Positions 53,691-63,766 of a DNA stretch of 64,000 bases are shown here, in pieces (within the stretch, counting starts at the first letter, position 1; each line of letters opens with the position of its first letter). Origin of the DNA: Nitrosopumilus zosterae (lineage in GTDB: Archaea > Thermoproteota > Nitrososphaeria > Nitrososphaerales > Nitrosopumilaceae). Position numbers and translations under genes: made by a program. The DNA is taken from contig NZ_AP026695.1 in NCBI RefSeq assembly GCF_025998175.1, forward strand, positions 1,711,053 to 1,775,052, written 5' to 3'. The notes beneath the pieces were generated by a model. That model was not told where the DNA came from. It did no database searches and was given only the letters and a program-made list of their open reading frames with translations.

Positions 53691-54104
53691 GTAAAATATT
53701 TTTTCAAATAATACATCTTTTAGTCTGTTCGCCAAATCAATTATGACACGTACTTGTTCCATTGTAATTTCTTTAAGACTTGTAATAGTCTCATTTAATT
53801 CTGAAATCATATCTTGTAATCTCATATTTTCATTTTTTAGATATGATATATCTCCTCGAAGATTGGTATTTTCTTGTTTTAGTTTATTATTTTCTTCAGT
53901 TAGTCTTTTTATTTTTTCTGACTCTGTTTCTTCTGGAAATGGTGCGGGTGCGGGTGCGGGTTCTGGCATTCTAATTGGTTCGGGTTCTGGAGAAGGTTCT
54001 GGAATTTCTGGAGGTTCTGGTTCTTGCTCTGTATTGATTGCAAAGACAAATGGAATGCTTGTCAAAATAATCAAAGTCAAGCTAAAGATTAAACCAGATT
54101 TCAT
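53673..54104 (-). CDS. Exported Pro/Glu-rich coiled-coil protein
   Basis: A signal peptide (residues 1-22, ending VFA) is followed by a Pro/Glu/Ala-rich stretch (EPEPPEIPEPSPEPEP, APAPAPFP) and a coiled coil from about residue 62 to 125 (KRLTEENNKLKQENTNLRGD onward). The Pro-rich part is likely an extended wall-spanning spacer with the coiled coil oligomerising outside. The opposite strand shows a Gly/Ser-rich shadow frame. Confidence 0.78.
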   Translation of the reverse strand: MKSGLIFSLTLIILTSIPFVFAINTEQEPEPPEIPEPSPEPEPIRMPEPAPAPAPFPEETESEKIKRLTEENNKLKQENTNLRGDISYLKNENMRLQDMISELNETITSLKEITMEQVRVIIDLANRLKDVLFEKIFYPTINL

Positions 54105-54175
54105 TTTTCCACATACAAACTAGAATAATTTTGTATATGAATATGATTACTAATTTCTAAGAATGAAAAAGGAAA

Positions 54176-54394
54176 TTATTTGTAGAAATCAGGTTCTTGA
54201 TCTTTCTTTTGTTTAGGAAGATCCTCCATTACTGCTTGAACTACTTCATTGTGGTTATATGTTAAATGTCTAAGAAATTTCGCTGATTCATCCGCTCTAG
54301 TTTTTTCATCAGCAAATAACATCTCAGGACTACTTAACTCTGCCATCATTGTATTGCATTCTTGGCATGGATTAAAGTCAAGATATAGTTTCAT
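54176..54394 (-). CDS. Small hypothetical protein with CxxC
   Basis: The 72-residue soluble protein has PCQEC at residues 9-13, a Met-rich region, and a helical AKFLRHLTYNHNEVVQAVME. It lies 30 bp downstream of cdc48 on the same strand and may be co-transcribed. No family is recognised. Confidence 0.65.
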   Translation of the reverse strand: MKLYLDFNPCQECNTMMAELSSPEMLFADEKTRADESAKFLRHLTYNHNEVVQAVMEDLPKQKKDQEPDFYK

Positions 54395-54424
54395 TGATTT
54401 GTGTCATCCTCCTTAGTATTTAGA

Positions 54425-56566
54425 CTATTTTATGGATTGAGGGATAGTAGCCTTCTTTTTTTGAGGTTTTACCTTATCGATTGAATCAATCAGATCTTCT
54501 TGTGTTATCTTGATGTCTTTTATAATTTGAGATTTTCCACCAACATGCCTCTTCAAAGCCGTAATTGCTGCTCTATTTGCGACTGCAGCAATTTCTGCAC
54601 CACTGAAACCCTCTGTTAACTCTACTAGTTTTCCAATGTTAACATCACTTGCGAGTGGTTTCTTTTTGGTATGAATCTCGAAGATATGTTGTCTTCCTTT
54701 TGAATCAGGGTTTGGAACTTCAATGATTCTATCAAATCTTCCAGGTCTTAGCAATGCTTCATCTACTATATCTAGTCTGTTGGTTGCACCAATAATCAAT
54801 ACGTTGTGTAATTCTTCTAGACCATCAATTTCAGTTAAAATTTGAGATACTACATTTTCCGTTACATGTGAACCTGAATCTCCACTGCTTCTTCGTGGTA
54901 CAAGCGCATCAACTTCATCTAAGAAGATAATACATGGTGCAGCTTGTCGTGCTTTTCTGAAGATTTCTCTTACTCCTTTTTCAGATTCGCCAACCCATTT
55001 TGAAAGTAGTTCAGGGCCTTTGATGCTGATAAAGTTAGATTCCGTCATTTTAGCAAGTGCTTTTGCAATCAAAGTTTTACCAGTTCCTGGTGGACCATGA
55101 AGTAAAATTCCTTTTGGACTTTCTACATCAACATAATCAAATGCTTCTTTGTATTTCATAGGCCACTCAACTGCCTCTAAAAGTTCTTCTTTTAGTTCAT
55201 CTAAACCCCCAACATCGTCCCAACTAACATCTGGAATTTGGACTTGGACTTCTCTTAGAGCACTAGGTCTTACTTCTTTTAATGCATCTCTAAAATCTTC
55301 ACTTGTGATTTTAATTTTTTGAAGAATTTCAGATGAAATTTTTTCTTCATCAAGATCAATCTCAGGAAGAAGTCTTCTAAGGGATCTCATTGCAGCCTCT
55401 TTTGATAATACTTCTAAATCAGCTCCTACAAATCCATGTGTAATCTTTGAGATTTGTTTTAGATCTACTTTTTCATCAATTGGCATTCCACGTGTATGAA
55501 TTGAGAGAATGTCAAATCTTCCCTCAGTATCAGGAATTCCAATTTCTATTTCTCGATCAAATCTTCCTGGTCTTCTAAGTGCAGGATCAATTGAATCTGG
55601 TCTGTTAGTTGCAGCAATTACTACAACTTTTCCTCGAGATTTCATTCCATCCATTAATGTTAAGAGTTGTGAAACTATTCTCTTTTCAAGTTCGCCTGAT
55701 ACTTCATCTCTTTTTGGTGCAATAGAATCAATCTCATCTATGAAAATTATGCTTGGTGCATTTTCTTCAGCCTGTGAGAATATTTCTCTAATTTTCTCTT
55801 CACTTTCCCCATAATATTTACCCATAATTTCAGGGCCGCTAAGTGAAATGAAATGAGCATTGGTTTCTCCAGCTACTGCTTTGGCAAGTAAGGTTTTACC
55901 AGTTCCTGGTGGACCATATAATAATACACCTTTTGGTGCATCTACACCTATCTTTTCAAATAATTCAGGATGTCTCATTGGTAATTCAACCATCTCGCGA
56001 ATTTTTAGAACTTCATGTTTTAGGCCTCCAAGTTCATCATATGTGATTCTTGGAACTGATGCATCAACGGCTTTAGTCATGGAACCGAGTTTGAAGATTG
56101 TTTCTTCAGTAACAATTACTGGTTTTGATGGTTTGGTGCTAGTTACAACAAACTGAACTCTTCCACCCATCTGTGTATTCAAAGATACTGAATCTCCAGT
56201 TGTAAAGACATGATTAAGATAATTGTAAATCATGTAATCTTGTAATCCTTCTGCAGAAATTTTTTCTGTTGGTGATAATACAACCTGCTCTGCATTTTCA
56301 GCTTCTACTGATTTTAGTGAGATTTTATCACCAATTCCTGCACCGATATTTTGTCTTGTCATTCCATCGACTTTTATTATTCCTGCGCCATATTCTTCAG
56401 GTGTACCTGGCCAAAGTTTTACATGTGTTTTTTTGTTATATGTTAATTCTAAAATTTGTCCAGTATTCCATTTCTGATCCTCAATAATTTTAGGATCAAC
56501 AATTGCTCTACCCTTCCCAACATGTTGTTGTGGAATTTCATCTATTTTTAAAACAATTTCACTCAT
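54425..56566 (-). CDS. cdc48: Cdc48/VAT-type AAA+ ATPase
   Basis: The 713-residue protein has an N-domain (1-180: double-psi barrel then [18 protein letters not shown]), a D1 ATPase with [13 protein letters not shown] at 218-230 and [14 protein letters not shown], and a D2 ATPase with [13 protein letters not shown] near 495 and [14 protein letters not shown]. Arginine-finger segments ALRRPGRFD and LLRPGRFD follow. The hexamer unfolds proteins and remodels complexes, feeding the proteasome. The short C-terminus ends [11 protein letters not shown]. Hsp20 lies 27 bp upstream, suggesting a shared stress operon. Confidence 0.96.
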   Translation of the reverse strand: MSEIVLKIDEIPQQHVGKGRAIVDPKIIEDQKWNTGQILELTYNKKTHVKLWPGTPEEYGAGIIKVDGMTRQNIGAGIGDKISLKSVEAENAEQVVLSPTEKISAEGLQDYMIYNYLNHVFTTGDSVSLNTQMGGRVQFVVTSTKPSKPVIVTEETIFKLGSMTKAVDASVPRITYDELGGLKHEVLKIREMVELPMRHPELFEKIGVDAPKGVLLYGPPGTGKTLLAKAVAGETNAHFISLSGPEIMGKYYGESEEKIREIFSQAEENAPSIIFIDEIDSIAPKRDEVSGELEKRIVSQLLTLMDGMKSRGKVVVIAATNRPDSIDPALRRPGRFDREIEIGIPDTEGRFDILSIHTRGMPIDEKVDLKQISKITHGFVGADLEVLSKEAAMRSLRRLLPEIDLDEEKISSEILQKIKITSEDFRDALKEVRPSALREVQVQIPDVSWDDVGGLDELKEELLEAVEWPMKYKEAFDYVDVESPKGILLHGPPGTGKTLIAKALAKMTESNFISIKGPELLSKWVGESEKGVREIFRKARQAAPCIIFLDEVDALVPRRSSGDSGSHVTENVVSQILTEIDGLEELHNVLIIGATNRLDIVDEALLRPGRFDRIIEVPNPDSKGRQHIFEIHTKKKPLASDVNIGKLVELTEGFSGAEIAAVANRAAITALKRHVGGKSQIIKDIKITQEDLIDSIDKVKPQKKKATIPQSIK

Positions 56567-56593
56567 ATTATTACCTCAAAAATTAGGAGAGGT

Positions 56594-57088
56594 TTATTCA
56601 ACCTCCACTGTTTTGCCTTTTGGTTTTTCATCTTCAATTAACTTGAAGATTACTTCTAAAACTCCATTTTTGTAAGAAGCCTTTGCAGAGTTCTCATCAA
56701 TTTTTTGTTGAACTGGAACTTTGGCATGATATTTCTTTTTGTCATGTTCGGCAAAAAGTTCCACAATCTTGTTTTCAACAACAACTTTGACATCAGTCTT
56801 TTCAACGCCTGGCATCTCAGCTATGAGTTTTACTACTTTTTCTTTTTCATCGATTATTGTATCGACTACTGGTTCTCGTGTATCAGAAGTTGGAAGAAGT
56901 CCTGGTTTGACATTTCCATATTCCTTTACAACAGGTTTTCCATCTGGACCAATGGTCATTGTATATCCATAATAATATGGACCAGTGGTAGGACCATTAC
57001 CCTTGAATTCCTCGAAAATGTCATCTATGTTAAAAAAAGAGTTTGACATTCTCTTGAAGATTCTATCAAATTCACTATCAAAGAACAT
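56594..57088 (-). CDS. hsp20: Small heat shock protein (Hsp20/alpha-crystallin)
   Basis: The protein has the alpha-crystallin domain from about residue 60 (REPVVDTIIDEKEKVVKLIA, EMPGVEKTDVKVVVEN) to a typical ASYKNGVLEVIFKL near 140. It holds unfolding proteins as oligomers. The start is placed at ATG 57088 because AGGTGA at 57097-57102 lies 8 nt before it; GTG 57100 and ATG 57094 overlap or crowd that site. AT-rich TATA-like sequence lies near 57110-57140. It precedes cdc48 on the same strand. Confidence 0.9.
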   Translation of the reverse strand: MFFDSEFDRIFKRMSNSFFNIDDIFEEFKGNGPTTGPYYYGYTMTIGPDGKPVVKEYGNVKPGLLPTSDTREPVVDTIIDEKEKVVKLIAEMPGVEKTDVKVVVENKIVELFAEHDKKKYHAKVPVQQKIDENSAKASYKNGVLEVIFKLIEDEKPKGKTVEVE

Positions 57089-57199
57089 TGTCATATTCAC
57101 CTATAGTATGTAATATATATGACATTATATAAAGATTATTGTAATTTTCTTGATTTCTTACATAATCCTATTATAATTGACATAATATAATAATCTTTA

Positions 57200-57865
57200 A
57201 TGAGAGTAGCCAGCATGTCTATACCAGAGATTGTAAGAGAAATAATTACTAGAAATCGATCAATTTATGATTGTATGAAAATGGATCTGATAAACTACAC
57301 AGCATTAGCAGTAAAGATTCAACCAGAGATTGAAAAAATACTAGGAAATTCTGTTAATCTCAATACTGTAGTAGTTGCAATAAAGCGATATGCAGATTCA
57401 TTTGAGTCTAAAGATGAGGTAAAAGATGGATCAGTTTTGAAAAATGCTCGATTGGCATTAACTGATGGAATTATGGACATTAAATTTTCAGTTAAGGAAT
57501 CTGGCGAGATGGATCCTATGGCTATTTTGGATAAATTCTCCAAGATTACTAATAATTACGAATTTTTTAGATTATCTGATTCTTTTAGATTTCTTACTGA
57601 AGATTTAGAGGATATACGACAAATTTTCAACAACGTCCCAAGTAGGGAAGATATGTTCAGTACGGGACTTGCAAAGATTAGAATCTCAATTCCTAATGCT
57701 CAAAATCAGTCAGATGTTGTCTCTTATGTTGCGGAGGTATTACATGCAAATGGAATTGAGCTTGTAAATGCATTTTTTAGTCAAGATGGTATTATCATCA
57801 TTCTAAATGAAAAAGATGCTTCAAGGGCTTATGATATTTTACATTCGGATATAATGAGAGCCTAA
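57200..57865 (+). CDS. ACT-domain regulatory protein
   Basis: The 221-residue protein has a helical N-terminal half (SIPEIVREIITRNRSIYDCM) and a C-terminal ACT-like domain at about 150-218 (GLAKIRISIPNAQNQSDVVS, then AEVLHANGIELVNAFFSQDG). ACT domains bind small ligands such as amino acids. No DNA-binding or catalytic domain is clear, though the N-terminal part may be a helix-turn-helix. An in-frame ATG at residue 6 is an alternative start. Confidence 0.75.
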   Translation: MRVASMSIPEIVREIITRNRSIYDCMKMDLINYTALAVKIQPEIEKILGNSVNLNTVVVAIKRYADSFESKDEVKDGSVLKNARLALTDGIMDIKFSVKESGEMDPMAILDKFSKITNNYEFFRLSDSFRFLTEDLEDIRQIFNNVPSREDMFSTGLAKIRISIPNAQNQSDVVSYVAEVLHANGIELVNAFFSQDGIIIILNEKDASRAYDILHSDIMRA

Positions 57866-57943
57866 AAATTTTTGTTAATAAGTAATACCTATTTTTGATG
57901 TTATCTCATAGGATATATTCAGTAATTTTGTGGGTACAGGTAA

Positions 57944-59299
57944 ATGGCTAGAAATAAGAAAAAAATTGTTGTTTTAGGTGGAGGTTTTGCAGGTTTAGAA
58001 TGTACTCTAAAATTAGAGAAATTTTTTAAGAACGATTTAGAAATTGAGATTGTTTTAGTTAGTGAGGATAATTTCTTATTATTTACTCCAATGTTGCCAC
58101 AGGTAGCATCTGGGATGATTGAAACTAGACATATTGTAATGCCAATTAGAACAATTACTAAAAAAGCGGTTTTTTATGAAGGCAGAGTCAAAAATATTGA
58201 TCCGTATGGAAAGATTGTCAATTTATGGGGAAGTAGAGATAAAAGAGGAATTTCGATTCATTATGATTTTTTAGTTGTTGCATTAGGAAGTGAAACCAAT
58301 TTTTTTGGAATGAGTGATCTTGAAAAGAATGCTTACCAAATGAAGACACTCAATGATGCAGTTCTTGTAAGAAATAGGATTATTGATATGTTAGAGCAGG
58401 CTGAAAATGAAACTAACCCAATTTTAAAGAAAAGTTTTCTAACATTTGTAATTGTAGGCGGAGGTTTTGCAGGAATAGAAACTGCAGGAGAATTGATGGA
58501 TTTTCTTTTGGATGTGAGAAAATATTATCCAAATATCAAACGAGAAGATATTCGCGTAATTGTTTTAGAAGCACTGCAAAATATTTTACCTGGTTTCAGT
58601 GAAAGTCTTGCAAAGTTTGCCCAAGAAAAATTATCTGGGCGCGGAATCGAGATTAAGCTTCAAACAGCTGTTACGAGTTTTAATGGAGATGAAGTAATGA
58701 TTAAGAGATCAGATATTGATAAAGATGCAATTGATGATTCAATGGTAAGTTCAATTCAATCAAAAACTGTAATTTGGACTGCCGGTGTTACTCCAGTTAA
58801 TACAATCAAAAGATCATTATTCAAAACAGATAAGGGAAAAATCATTGTTGATGATAATTTAGAAGTGGTCGACTTTCCAGGTGTTTTTGCAATAGGTGAT
58901 TGTGCATTATTTTTAGATCCTAAAACTCAAAGACCTTTTGCTCCTACTGCTCAAATTGCAGAAGCTCAAGCAAAAATTGCTGCAAAAAATCTTTATTCTT
59001 TGATTAAAAATAAAGAAAAAACGAAATTTGTTTATGAATCAAAAGGGCAGATGGCAATAATTGGGAAAAGAACAGGAATTGCCTCATTTTTGGGAATGAA
59101 CATTCACGGTATTGTTGCATGGCTTCTCTGGAGAAATGTTTACTTGTCAAAAATACCTACATGGGATAAGCGTTTCAGAGTATTTCTTGATTGGACAGTA
59201 GATGTTTTCTTTGATAGAGATATCTCTAGATTGAAATTCATGAGACGTGAACCAGAAAAAGAATACAAGATTTTGGATGAAGTAGATGATGTTTGGTAA
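57944..59299 (+). CDS. ndh: Type II NADH dehydrogenase (FAD-dependent)
   Basis: The 451-residue flavoprotein has an FAD loop VVLGGGFAGLECTLKLEKF at residues 9-27, an NAD loop VIVGGGFAGIETAGEL near 169 and the FAD-closing VFAIGDCALF near 318. The C-terminal helices (VAWLLWRNVYLSKIPTW near 402) match the amphipathic membrane anchor of NDH-2. It would pass electrons from NAD(P)H to quinone without pumping protons. It stands alone. Confidence 0.88.
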   Translation: MARNKKKIVVLGGGFAGLECTLKLEKFFKNDLEIEIVLVSEDNFLLFTPMLPQVASGMIETRHIVMPIRTITKKAVFYEGRVKNIDPYGKIVNLWGSRDKRGISIHYDFLVVALGSETNFFGMSDLEKNAYQMKTLNDAVLVRNRIIDMLEQAENETNPILKKSFLTFVIVGGGFAGIETAGELMDFLLDVRKYYPNIKREDIRVIVLEALQNILPGFSESLAKFAQEKLSGRGIEIKLQTAVTSFNGDEVMIKRSDIDKDAIDDSMVSSIQSKTVIWTAGVTPVNTIKRSLFKTDKGKIIVDDNLEVVDFPGVFAIGDCALFLDPKTQRPFAPTAQIAEAQAKIAAKNLYSLIKNKEKTKFVYESKGQMAIIGKRTGIASFLGMNIHGIVAWLLWRNVYLSKIPTWDKRFRVFLDWTVDVFFDRDISRLKFMRREPEKEYKILDEVDDVW

Positions 59300-59350
59300 T
59301 TAAATTATTTTTAATTAATTTTTTGATTTAGAATATACAAAAATTGAAAT

Positions 59351-60898
59351 TTATAGAAACTTTCTTTTCAAACTATAAACAAAAATTGCGGGTGCCAAGA
59401 AATACATGCTCAAATTCATGACAATTATTCCTATTCCATATCCCAACATATCTTCTTCAGAATTAACATCTACATAATTCAGAATTGATAATGAAGTCAA
59501 CATTGGAGTAATGGAGAATTTTACTAATTCCCTGAAAACAGTATTTTCTCTCTCAAAATCAGCGATAGTAGGTGAAAATGAGTAATAGAATTGGTTGAAA
59601 CTGGTCATAAATGCAGTACCAGATTCAGTTGATAAAATAGTATTATCTCTGAGTTCTCTTAATTGTTGAACTTGGGGTGCAAGTTCAGAACCATAGGTTG
59701 CAGTAGCGATTAGGCATCCGCCACCCTCTTGATTCTCATCTGATTGCGATGTATTATTTTGATTTGGATTAGTTAAAATTTCAAAAGAGTCAATTGTTTC
59801 TTCAAATCTTGAAAGTTGGGAATCAAATTCATTTACACCATTACTGTATGAAAGTGTGTAAAATTTTTCGTCACCATAAACCATTATTTCTCTAAATTTT
59901 ACATTATATGATTGTCCATCTGACGAAAATTTTCCTTCGGCATCAATTGCATATGCTGGATTTCCATGAACGGTAATCTTTTCTTGAGAAATTACATTCA
60001 AATTTCCGGATTCAACTGCTTGCCTTATAATTTCAATTTTTTCGGAGATGAGATCATCAAGACTTCTTTGGTTCGTTAACTGTACTGTCAAAGAAATTAC
60101 TGGGTTAATCTCTCCAATTTTTGGTCCTACAGCTACTACATCAGGAGAATTTGGTTGTGATTTGTCAGGCTGTTGTAATAACCAACCTTCAGGTACGCTA
60201 AATGCAATTTCATGTTCCGTACTTTCATATTTTTGGTTACCAGTTGAGGGAGTCACAATAGATTGTATACGTTCAGGCTCTGATAATTCAAGAAGATTTG
60301 GAATATCAGATTCGTTAACAATTGTAACTTTAGTGATTCTTACATCTTCGGGATTTACAGGTCTGTCATTAGCGTCTGTTTGAACTGCTGCAATCTTATC
60401 CAGTGTTTCAAAACTTTCTGCAGTTACCAATCTGCCAAATACTGTGTATTGTTCATCAAGGAAGTTAGAATCTTTATGGACAATGAAAAATTGAGAACCT
60501 GCACTGTTTGGATCAGCAGATCTCGCCATTGAAACAATTCCACGATTATGCTTTATTGTATTAAATTCTGCGTTTATTCTTTCATCAGGTCCTCCTGTTC
60601 CCCAAGTGTTTGGATCACCATCTATTGTGTTTGGATCACCACCTTGAATCATAAAATCTGGAATTATCCTATGAAAGAGAGTTCCATCATAATATCCACT
60701 TAGAGATAATTTAATAAAATTTTCAACATGTGTTGGTGCGTCAGCAGGGAAAAATCCAATTACAATTTTTCCTAAATTTGTTTCCAAAATAACGGTAGGA
60801 TTGGTAAAATCATGAAGGTTTACAGTTTGGGCAAATGCCTGATTTCCAAAACTTGTTAAAAATAAAGATAAAGTTACAGTTAGAAATATTTTATTCAA
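59351..60898 (-). CDS. Exported cyclophilin with PsbP-like domain and C-terminal CLIATATYG box
   Basis: A signal peptide (residues 1-23) precedes a peptidyl-prolyl isomerase (25-200) with FHRIIPDFMIQGGDP, GSQFFIVHK and YTVFGRL. A PsbP/DUF1795-like domain follows (220-375), then a low-complexity linker and GGGCLIATATYGSELAPQVQ near 397, matching the CFI-box-type C-terminal domain found on other surface proteins. The end is hydrophobic (MLGYGIGIIVMNLSMYFLAP) with a basic RKFL tail. The isomerase probably folds exported proteins; the cysteine box may direct processing or anchoring. Confidence 0.88.
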   Translation of the reverse strand: MNKIFLTVTLSLFLTSFGNQAFAQTVNLHDFTNPTVILETNLGKIVIGFFPADAPTHVENFIKLSLSGYYDGTLFHRIIPDFMIQGGDPNTIDGDPNTWGTGGPDERINAEFNTIKHNRGIVSMARSADPNSAGSQFFIVHKDSNFLDEQYTVFGRLVTAESFETLDKIAAVQTDANDRPVNPEDVRITKVTIVNESDIPNLLELSEPERIQSIVTPSTGNQKYESTEHEIAFSVPEGWLLQQPDKSQPNSPDVVAVGPKIGEINPVISLTVQLTNQRSLDDLISEKIEIIRQAVESGNLNVISQEKITVHGNPAYAIDAEGKFSSDGQSYNVKFREIMVYGDEKFYTLSYSNGVNEFDSQLSRFEETIDSFEILTNPNQNNTSQSDENQEGGGCLIATATYGSELAPQVQQLRELRDNTILSTESGTAFMTSFNQFYYSFSPTIADFERENTVFRELVKFSITPMLTSLSILNYVDVNSEEDMLGYGIGIIVMNLSMYFLAPAIFVYSLKRKFL

Positions 60899-60970
60899 TA
60901 TTTTTTTTCAAAATAGCTTACATAAAAGCCAATTGTATTAGTTTTTAACAACCTCAGATAAAATTACTAT

Positions 60971-61462
60971 ATGCAACCTGATGAAAAGATTCAGGCACAT
61001 TTAGTTTCAGTCTGGAGAGAATCTAAAAAATTCTTTTCAATAGGTGGAAAAGAAGGAATGTTAATTTTGACGGATAAACATCTCATGTTTATTCATAAAA
61101 CTGAATCCAAAATGAATTGGTGGAAAGCTATCACTCAAAGACAAGTGGTTAATTTTATCAAGTCAAAAAATACTATGATTCGCCATGACGGATATGATGA
61201 AAAAGAGTTAATGAATGATTTAGAGGATGAAAGAAATATTGAGTTATCATTTGACGATATTTACAATATTAGTTATGAAGAAAAGGATTGGGGCACTCCA
61301 CTATTAATAGAATATGAAAAAGACGGGAAACAAGAGAAATTTCAATATTCGATTGCTCAAGATTGGGTAAAATATCCTGTAAAAGAACCCATGAAATACA
61401 TGAAGGTGGATTGGAAACCTTTTGTGCAATATATTAAAGACGGGCAGAAATTTACAAAGTAA
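60971..61462 (+). CDS. Conserved hypothetical protein (PH/GRAM-like)
   Basis: The 163-residue soluble protein has a beta-rich N-terminus (GKEGMLILTDKHLMFIHKTE) and later ISYEEKDWGTPLLIEYEKDG, resembling a PH/GRAM-like domain. It lies 2 bp before cbiE on the same strand, so the two are co-transcribed. No function can be assigned. Confidence 0.7.
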   Translation: MQPDEKIQAHLVSVWRESKKFFSIGGKEGMLILTDKHLMFIHKTESKMNWWKAITQRQVVNFIKSKNTMIRHDGYDEKELMNDLEDERNIELSFDDIYNISYEEKDWGTPLLIEYEKDGKQEKFQYSIAQDWVKYPVKEPMKYMKVDWKPFVQYIKDGQKFTK

Positions 61463-61464
61463 AA

Positions 61465-62181
61465 TTGGGAAAAATTTTTGCTGTTGGTGTTGGACCTGGC
61501 TCTCCAAAATATGTAACTGAGATAGTAAAAGAGATTATTGAGAATTGTGATGTTATAATTGGCTACAAATACACTCTGAAAACTATCGAACATTTAACTG
61601 AAGGAAAAGAAGTTTATGAAATCACTATGAATAATCAAGAGGAATCTTATCAGAAAATTCTTCCAGAACTTGGTGATAAAACGTTAGTGATTCCATTTAC
61701 GGGTGATGTGAATTTTTCAGAGTCAGAAGTGGTAGATAGATTAATAGAAATTTTTGGAAAAGTGGAAATAATTCCCGGTATTAGTTCAATACAGGTTGCT
61801 GCATCAAAGGCTCAAGTTCCTCTTGATAAATCAAAAATAATTACAATGCACGTAACAACTCCAATTGATGATAAAAAGTTAGAATTGCAAAAGGCATTGA
61901 TTGATGGTTTTAGTGTAATTTTAGTTCCAAGACCATGGCCAAAACAACCTGACAAACATTTTATGCCATCAGAGATTGCAGTTTATCTTCGAGTAAATAA
62001 TTTTGATACTAGTAAAATTAAGGTTCATGTTTACGAGGCAATAACGACTGAAAACGAGACAAGTTTTGTAGGAACCGTAAAAGATTTGGAAGGAAAAGAA
62101 TTTTCAGATTTATCAGTAATGGTATTTAATCAAACGCGTTTGGACTCATACATGAATTACAAATGGCAGTGGAAAAATTAA
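61465..62181 (+). CDS. cbiE: Cobalt-precorrin-7 (C5) methyltransferase
   Basis: The 238-residue tetrapyrrole methylase begins KIFAVGVGPGSPKYVTEIVK and has CDVIIGYKYTL near residue 28, FTGDVNFSESEVVD near 77 and EIIPGISSIQVAASKA near 98, as CbiE does. It methylates C5 of the corrin precursor, the partner step to CbiT (20918). It starts with TTG and overlaps the next gene's stop by 4 bp. Confidence 0.88.
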   Translation: MGKIFAVGVGPGSPKYVTEIVKEIIENCDVIIGYKYTLKTIEHLTEGKEVYEITMNNQEESYQKILPELGDKTLVIPFTGDVNFSESEVVDRLIEIFGKVEIIPGISSIQVAASKAQVPLDKSKIITMHVTTPIDDKKLELQKALIDGFSVILVPRPWPKQPDKHFMPSEIAVYLRVNNFDTSKIKVHVYEAITTENETSFVGTVKDLEGKEFSDLSVMVFNQTRLDSYMNYKWQWKN

Positions 62182-63068
62182 TTTCCAGAGTTTTTGCCTT
62201 GACCTAAAACTAAACTGTCAGAATTTGGAAAAACATATGCTACGATTCCCATCCATTGGTAATCAGGATCATACAATCTATAGAATCCTGCATCATTAAA
62301 TGTAATAGAGGTTGATTTGCCAGGCAGAATTTCTCCTGTGGATATTCTACCATCTGCTGTATATCTATCATAACGAGAACCATAATTTTCTTCTCCACTT
62401 TGAATACTATGTGAGACAACATCGTCATTTACAATAGTTATAGTTGTACCTGGTTGTACTGAAATTCTATCATTAGAAAAGAATCTCAGATTAATTTCAG
62501 TAGTTCCGGGAGTAATATTATCGGTTGTTTTCAGTCCGGCTGAACCCTTAAGAATATGAATAGTTAGAGCATTTGATTTTAACTCTGTAGAAACTGGTGT
62601 GATTTTAGATAGTTTGGATAGTTTTGTTGTATAAAGTACTTTGTAACTATCATCAGATGTTGTAATTCTTCCAGTAAAACCATAAACAGATGCATCCTTG
62701 CTTTCTTCAACTAATCTTCCAAAGAAGCTTATCGAGGTATCTAATCCCCTGGAACTTTCTACATTTCCATTAATTCTAATATATTGGCCTTCACGTAAGA
62801 ATTTTCCATCTAATTTAGAAATTGTAAACTCTTCATCATCTAATGTAACAAATCCATCTTCCGTTACAAAATTAATTGTGCTTCCACTTTGCTTTTGAGA
62901 AGATAATCCTAGATCAATTTCTGATATTTTGATGGATTCTTCAGTTACAGCGAATCCAGAACCTTCTAGAAGATATGGTTGATTCTGAGAAACCTCAGCA
63001 TCTGACTCGTTGATGAAATATCCTGATGAAACAACAAGTAATGCTAATAGAGACATGGCTGCTTTCAT
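62178..63068 (-). CDS. Exported protein with cupredoxin-like C-terminal domain
   Basis: A signal peptide (residues 1-24, ending DA) precedes a beta-rich region and a cupredoxin-like fold at about 205-285: VQPGTTITIVNDDVVSHSIQ carries the first histidine. The ligand loop reads GFYRLYDPDYQWMGIVAYV. Blue-copper proteins have a cysteine and second histidine there (YxCxxHPxM); only Met remains, so type-1 copper binding is unlikely. It may bind another metal or serve structurally. Thaumarchaea use many cupredoxins in place of cytochromes. Confidence 0.78.
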   Translation of the reverse strand: MKAAMSLLALLVVSSGYFINESDAEVSQNQPYLLEGSGFAVTEESIKISEIDLGLSSQKQSGSTINFVTEDGFVTLDDEEFTISKLDGKFLREGQYIRINGNVESSRGLDTSISFFGRLVEESKDASVYGFTGRITTSDDSYKVLYTTKLSKLSKITPVSTELKSNALTIHILKGSAGLKTTDNITPGTTEINLRFFSNDRISVQPGTTITIVNDDVVSHSIQSGEENYGSRYDRYTADGRISTGEILPGKSTSITFNDAGFYRLYDPDYQWMGIVAYVFPNSDSLVLGQGKNSGN

Positions 63069-63153
63069 GATTAATTTCTCATCTAATTTGGTTTATAATT
63101 TGCTATTAAATTATTTTAGACTGATTAGGCAAAACCATAGATAATATCGAAAA

Positions 63154-63690
63154 TTAAAAGCCAGGCATCTCAAAACCTTCTTGTTGGGCTAATTCTAACA
63201 TGTAAAATTCAAGATAGCCTCCTGCCAAAAGAAGAGATATAACAATTCCAACTTCGAAAAGTGTTGGTTTGATAAATTGAGTTAGATTGACTTTTTTAGT
63301 AATTGCTTTAATCAGAATGAAACTTCTGGAAATTCCTATAGAGTATGCAGTAAGTTCCATCAATCCAAATGGAGATAAAAACAAGATTGCAAGTGGAGGA
63401 ATATCAGCTAGAATGGGGGCAGTAGTAGTAATAGCGGCAAAAGCAAAGCCTGTAGACCAAGCAGAGAAAATTCCCCAAGCCACTCCAAATCCAGGAATAA
63501 ACATTGGTAATGCAATAGTAGTATTATGCACAAAGATTCCAAATGCATCAATATCTAATACAAGTTCTTCAAATTCTAACATGAAGTTTTTAGCATCTTC
63601 ATCACTAACAGACGTCATAGAACCTAATTGATATGCAGCAGCAAAAATTGCTAAAAATATGAAAAATGTGACCGTTCGAATTTTTTTCAC
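63154..63690 (-). CDS. SpoIIM/DUF95 family membrane protein
   Basis: The 178-residue protein has about five membrane helices and the family pattern FGIFVHNTTIALPMFIPGFG near residue 50 and LFLSPFGLMELTAYSIG near 105. SpoIIM relatives occur widely in archaea, often near membrane or ATPase genes; function in archaea is unknown. It starts at ATG 63690. Confidence 0.85.
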   Translation of the reverse strand: MKKIRTVTFFIFLAIFAAAYQLGSMTSVSDEDAKNFMLEFEELVLDIDAFGIFVHNTTIALPMFIPGFGVAWGIFSAWSTGFAFAAITTTAPILADIPPLAILFLSPFGLMELTAYSIGISRSFILIKAITKKVNLTQFIKPTLFEVGIVISLLLAGGYLEFYMLELAQQEGFEMPGF

Positions 63691-63766
63691 ACTGTCATTG
63701 ATTATGAACGATATTTGAGGGTTGGTGTAGGCGCAGATTTAATTAAACCTGATAGTATTTTTTGAT

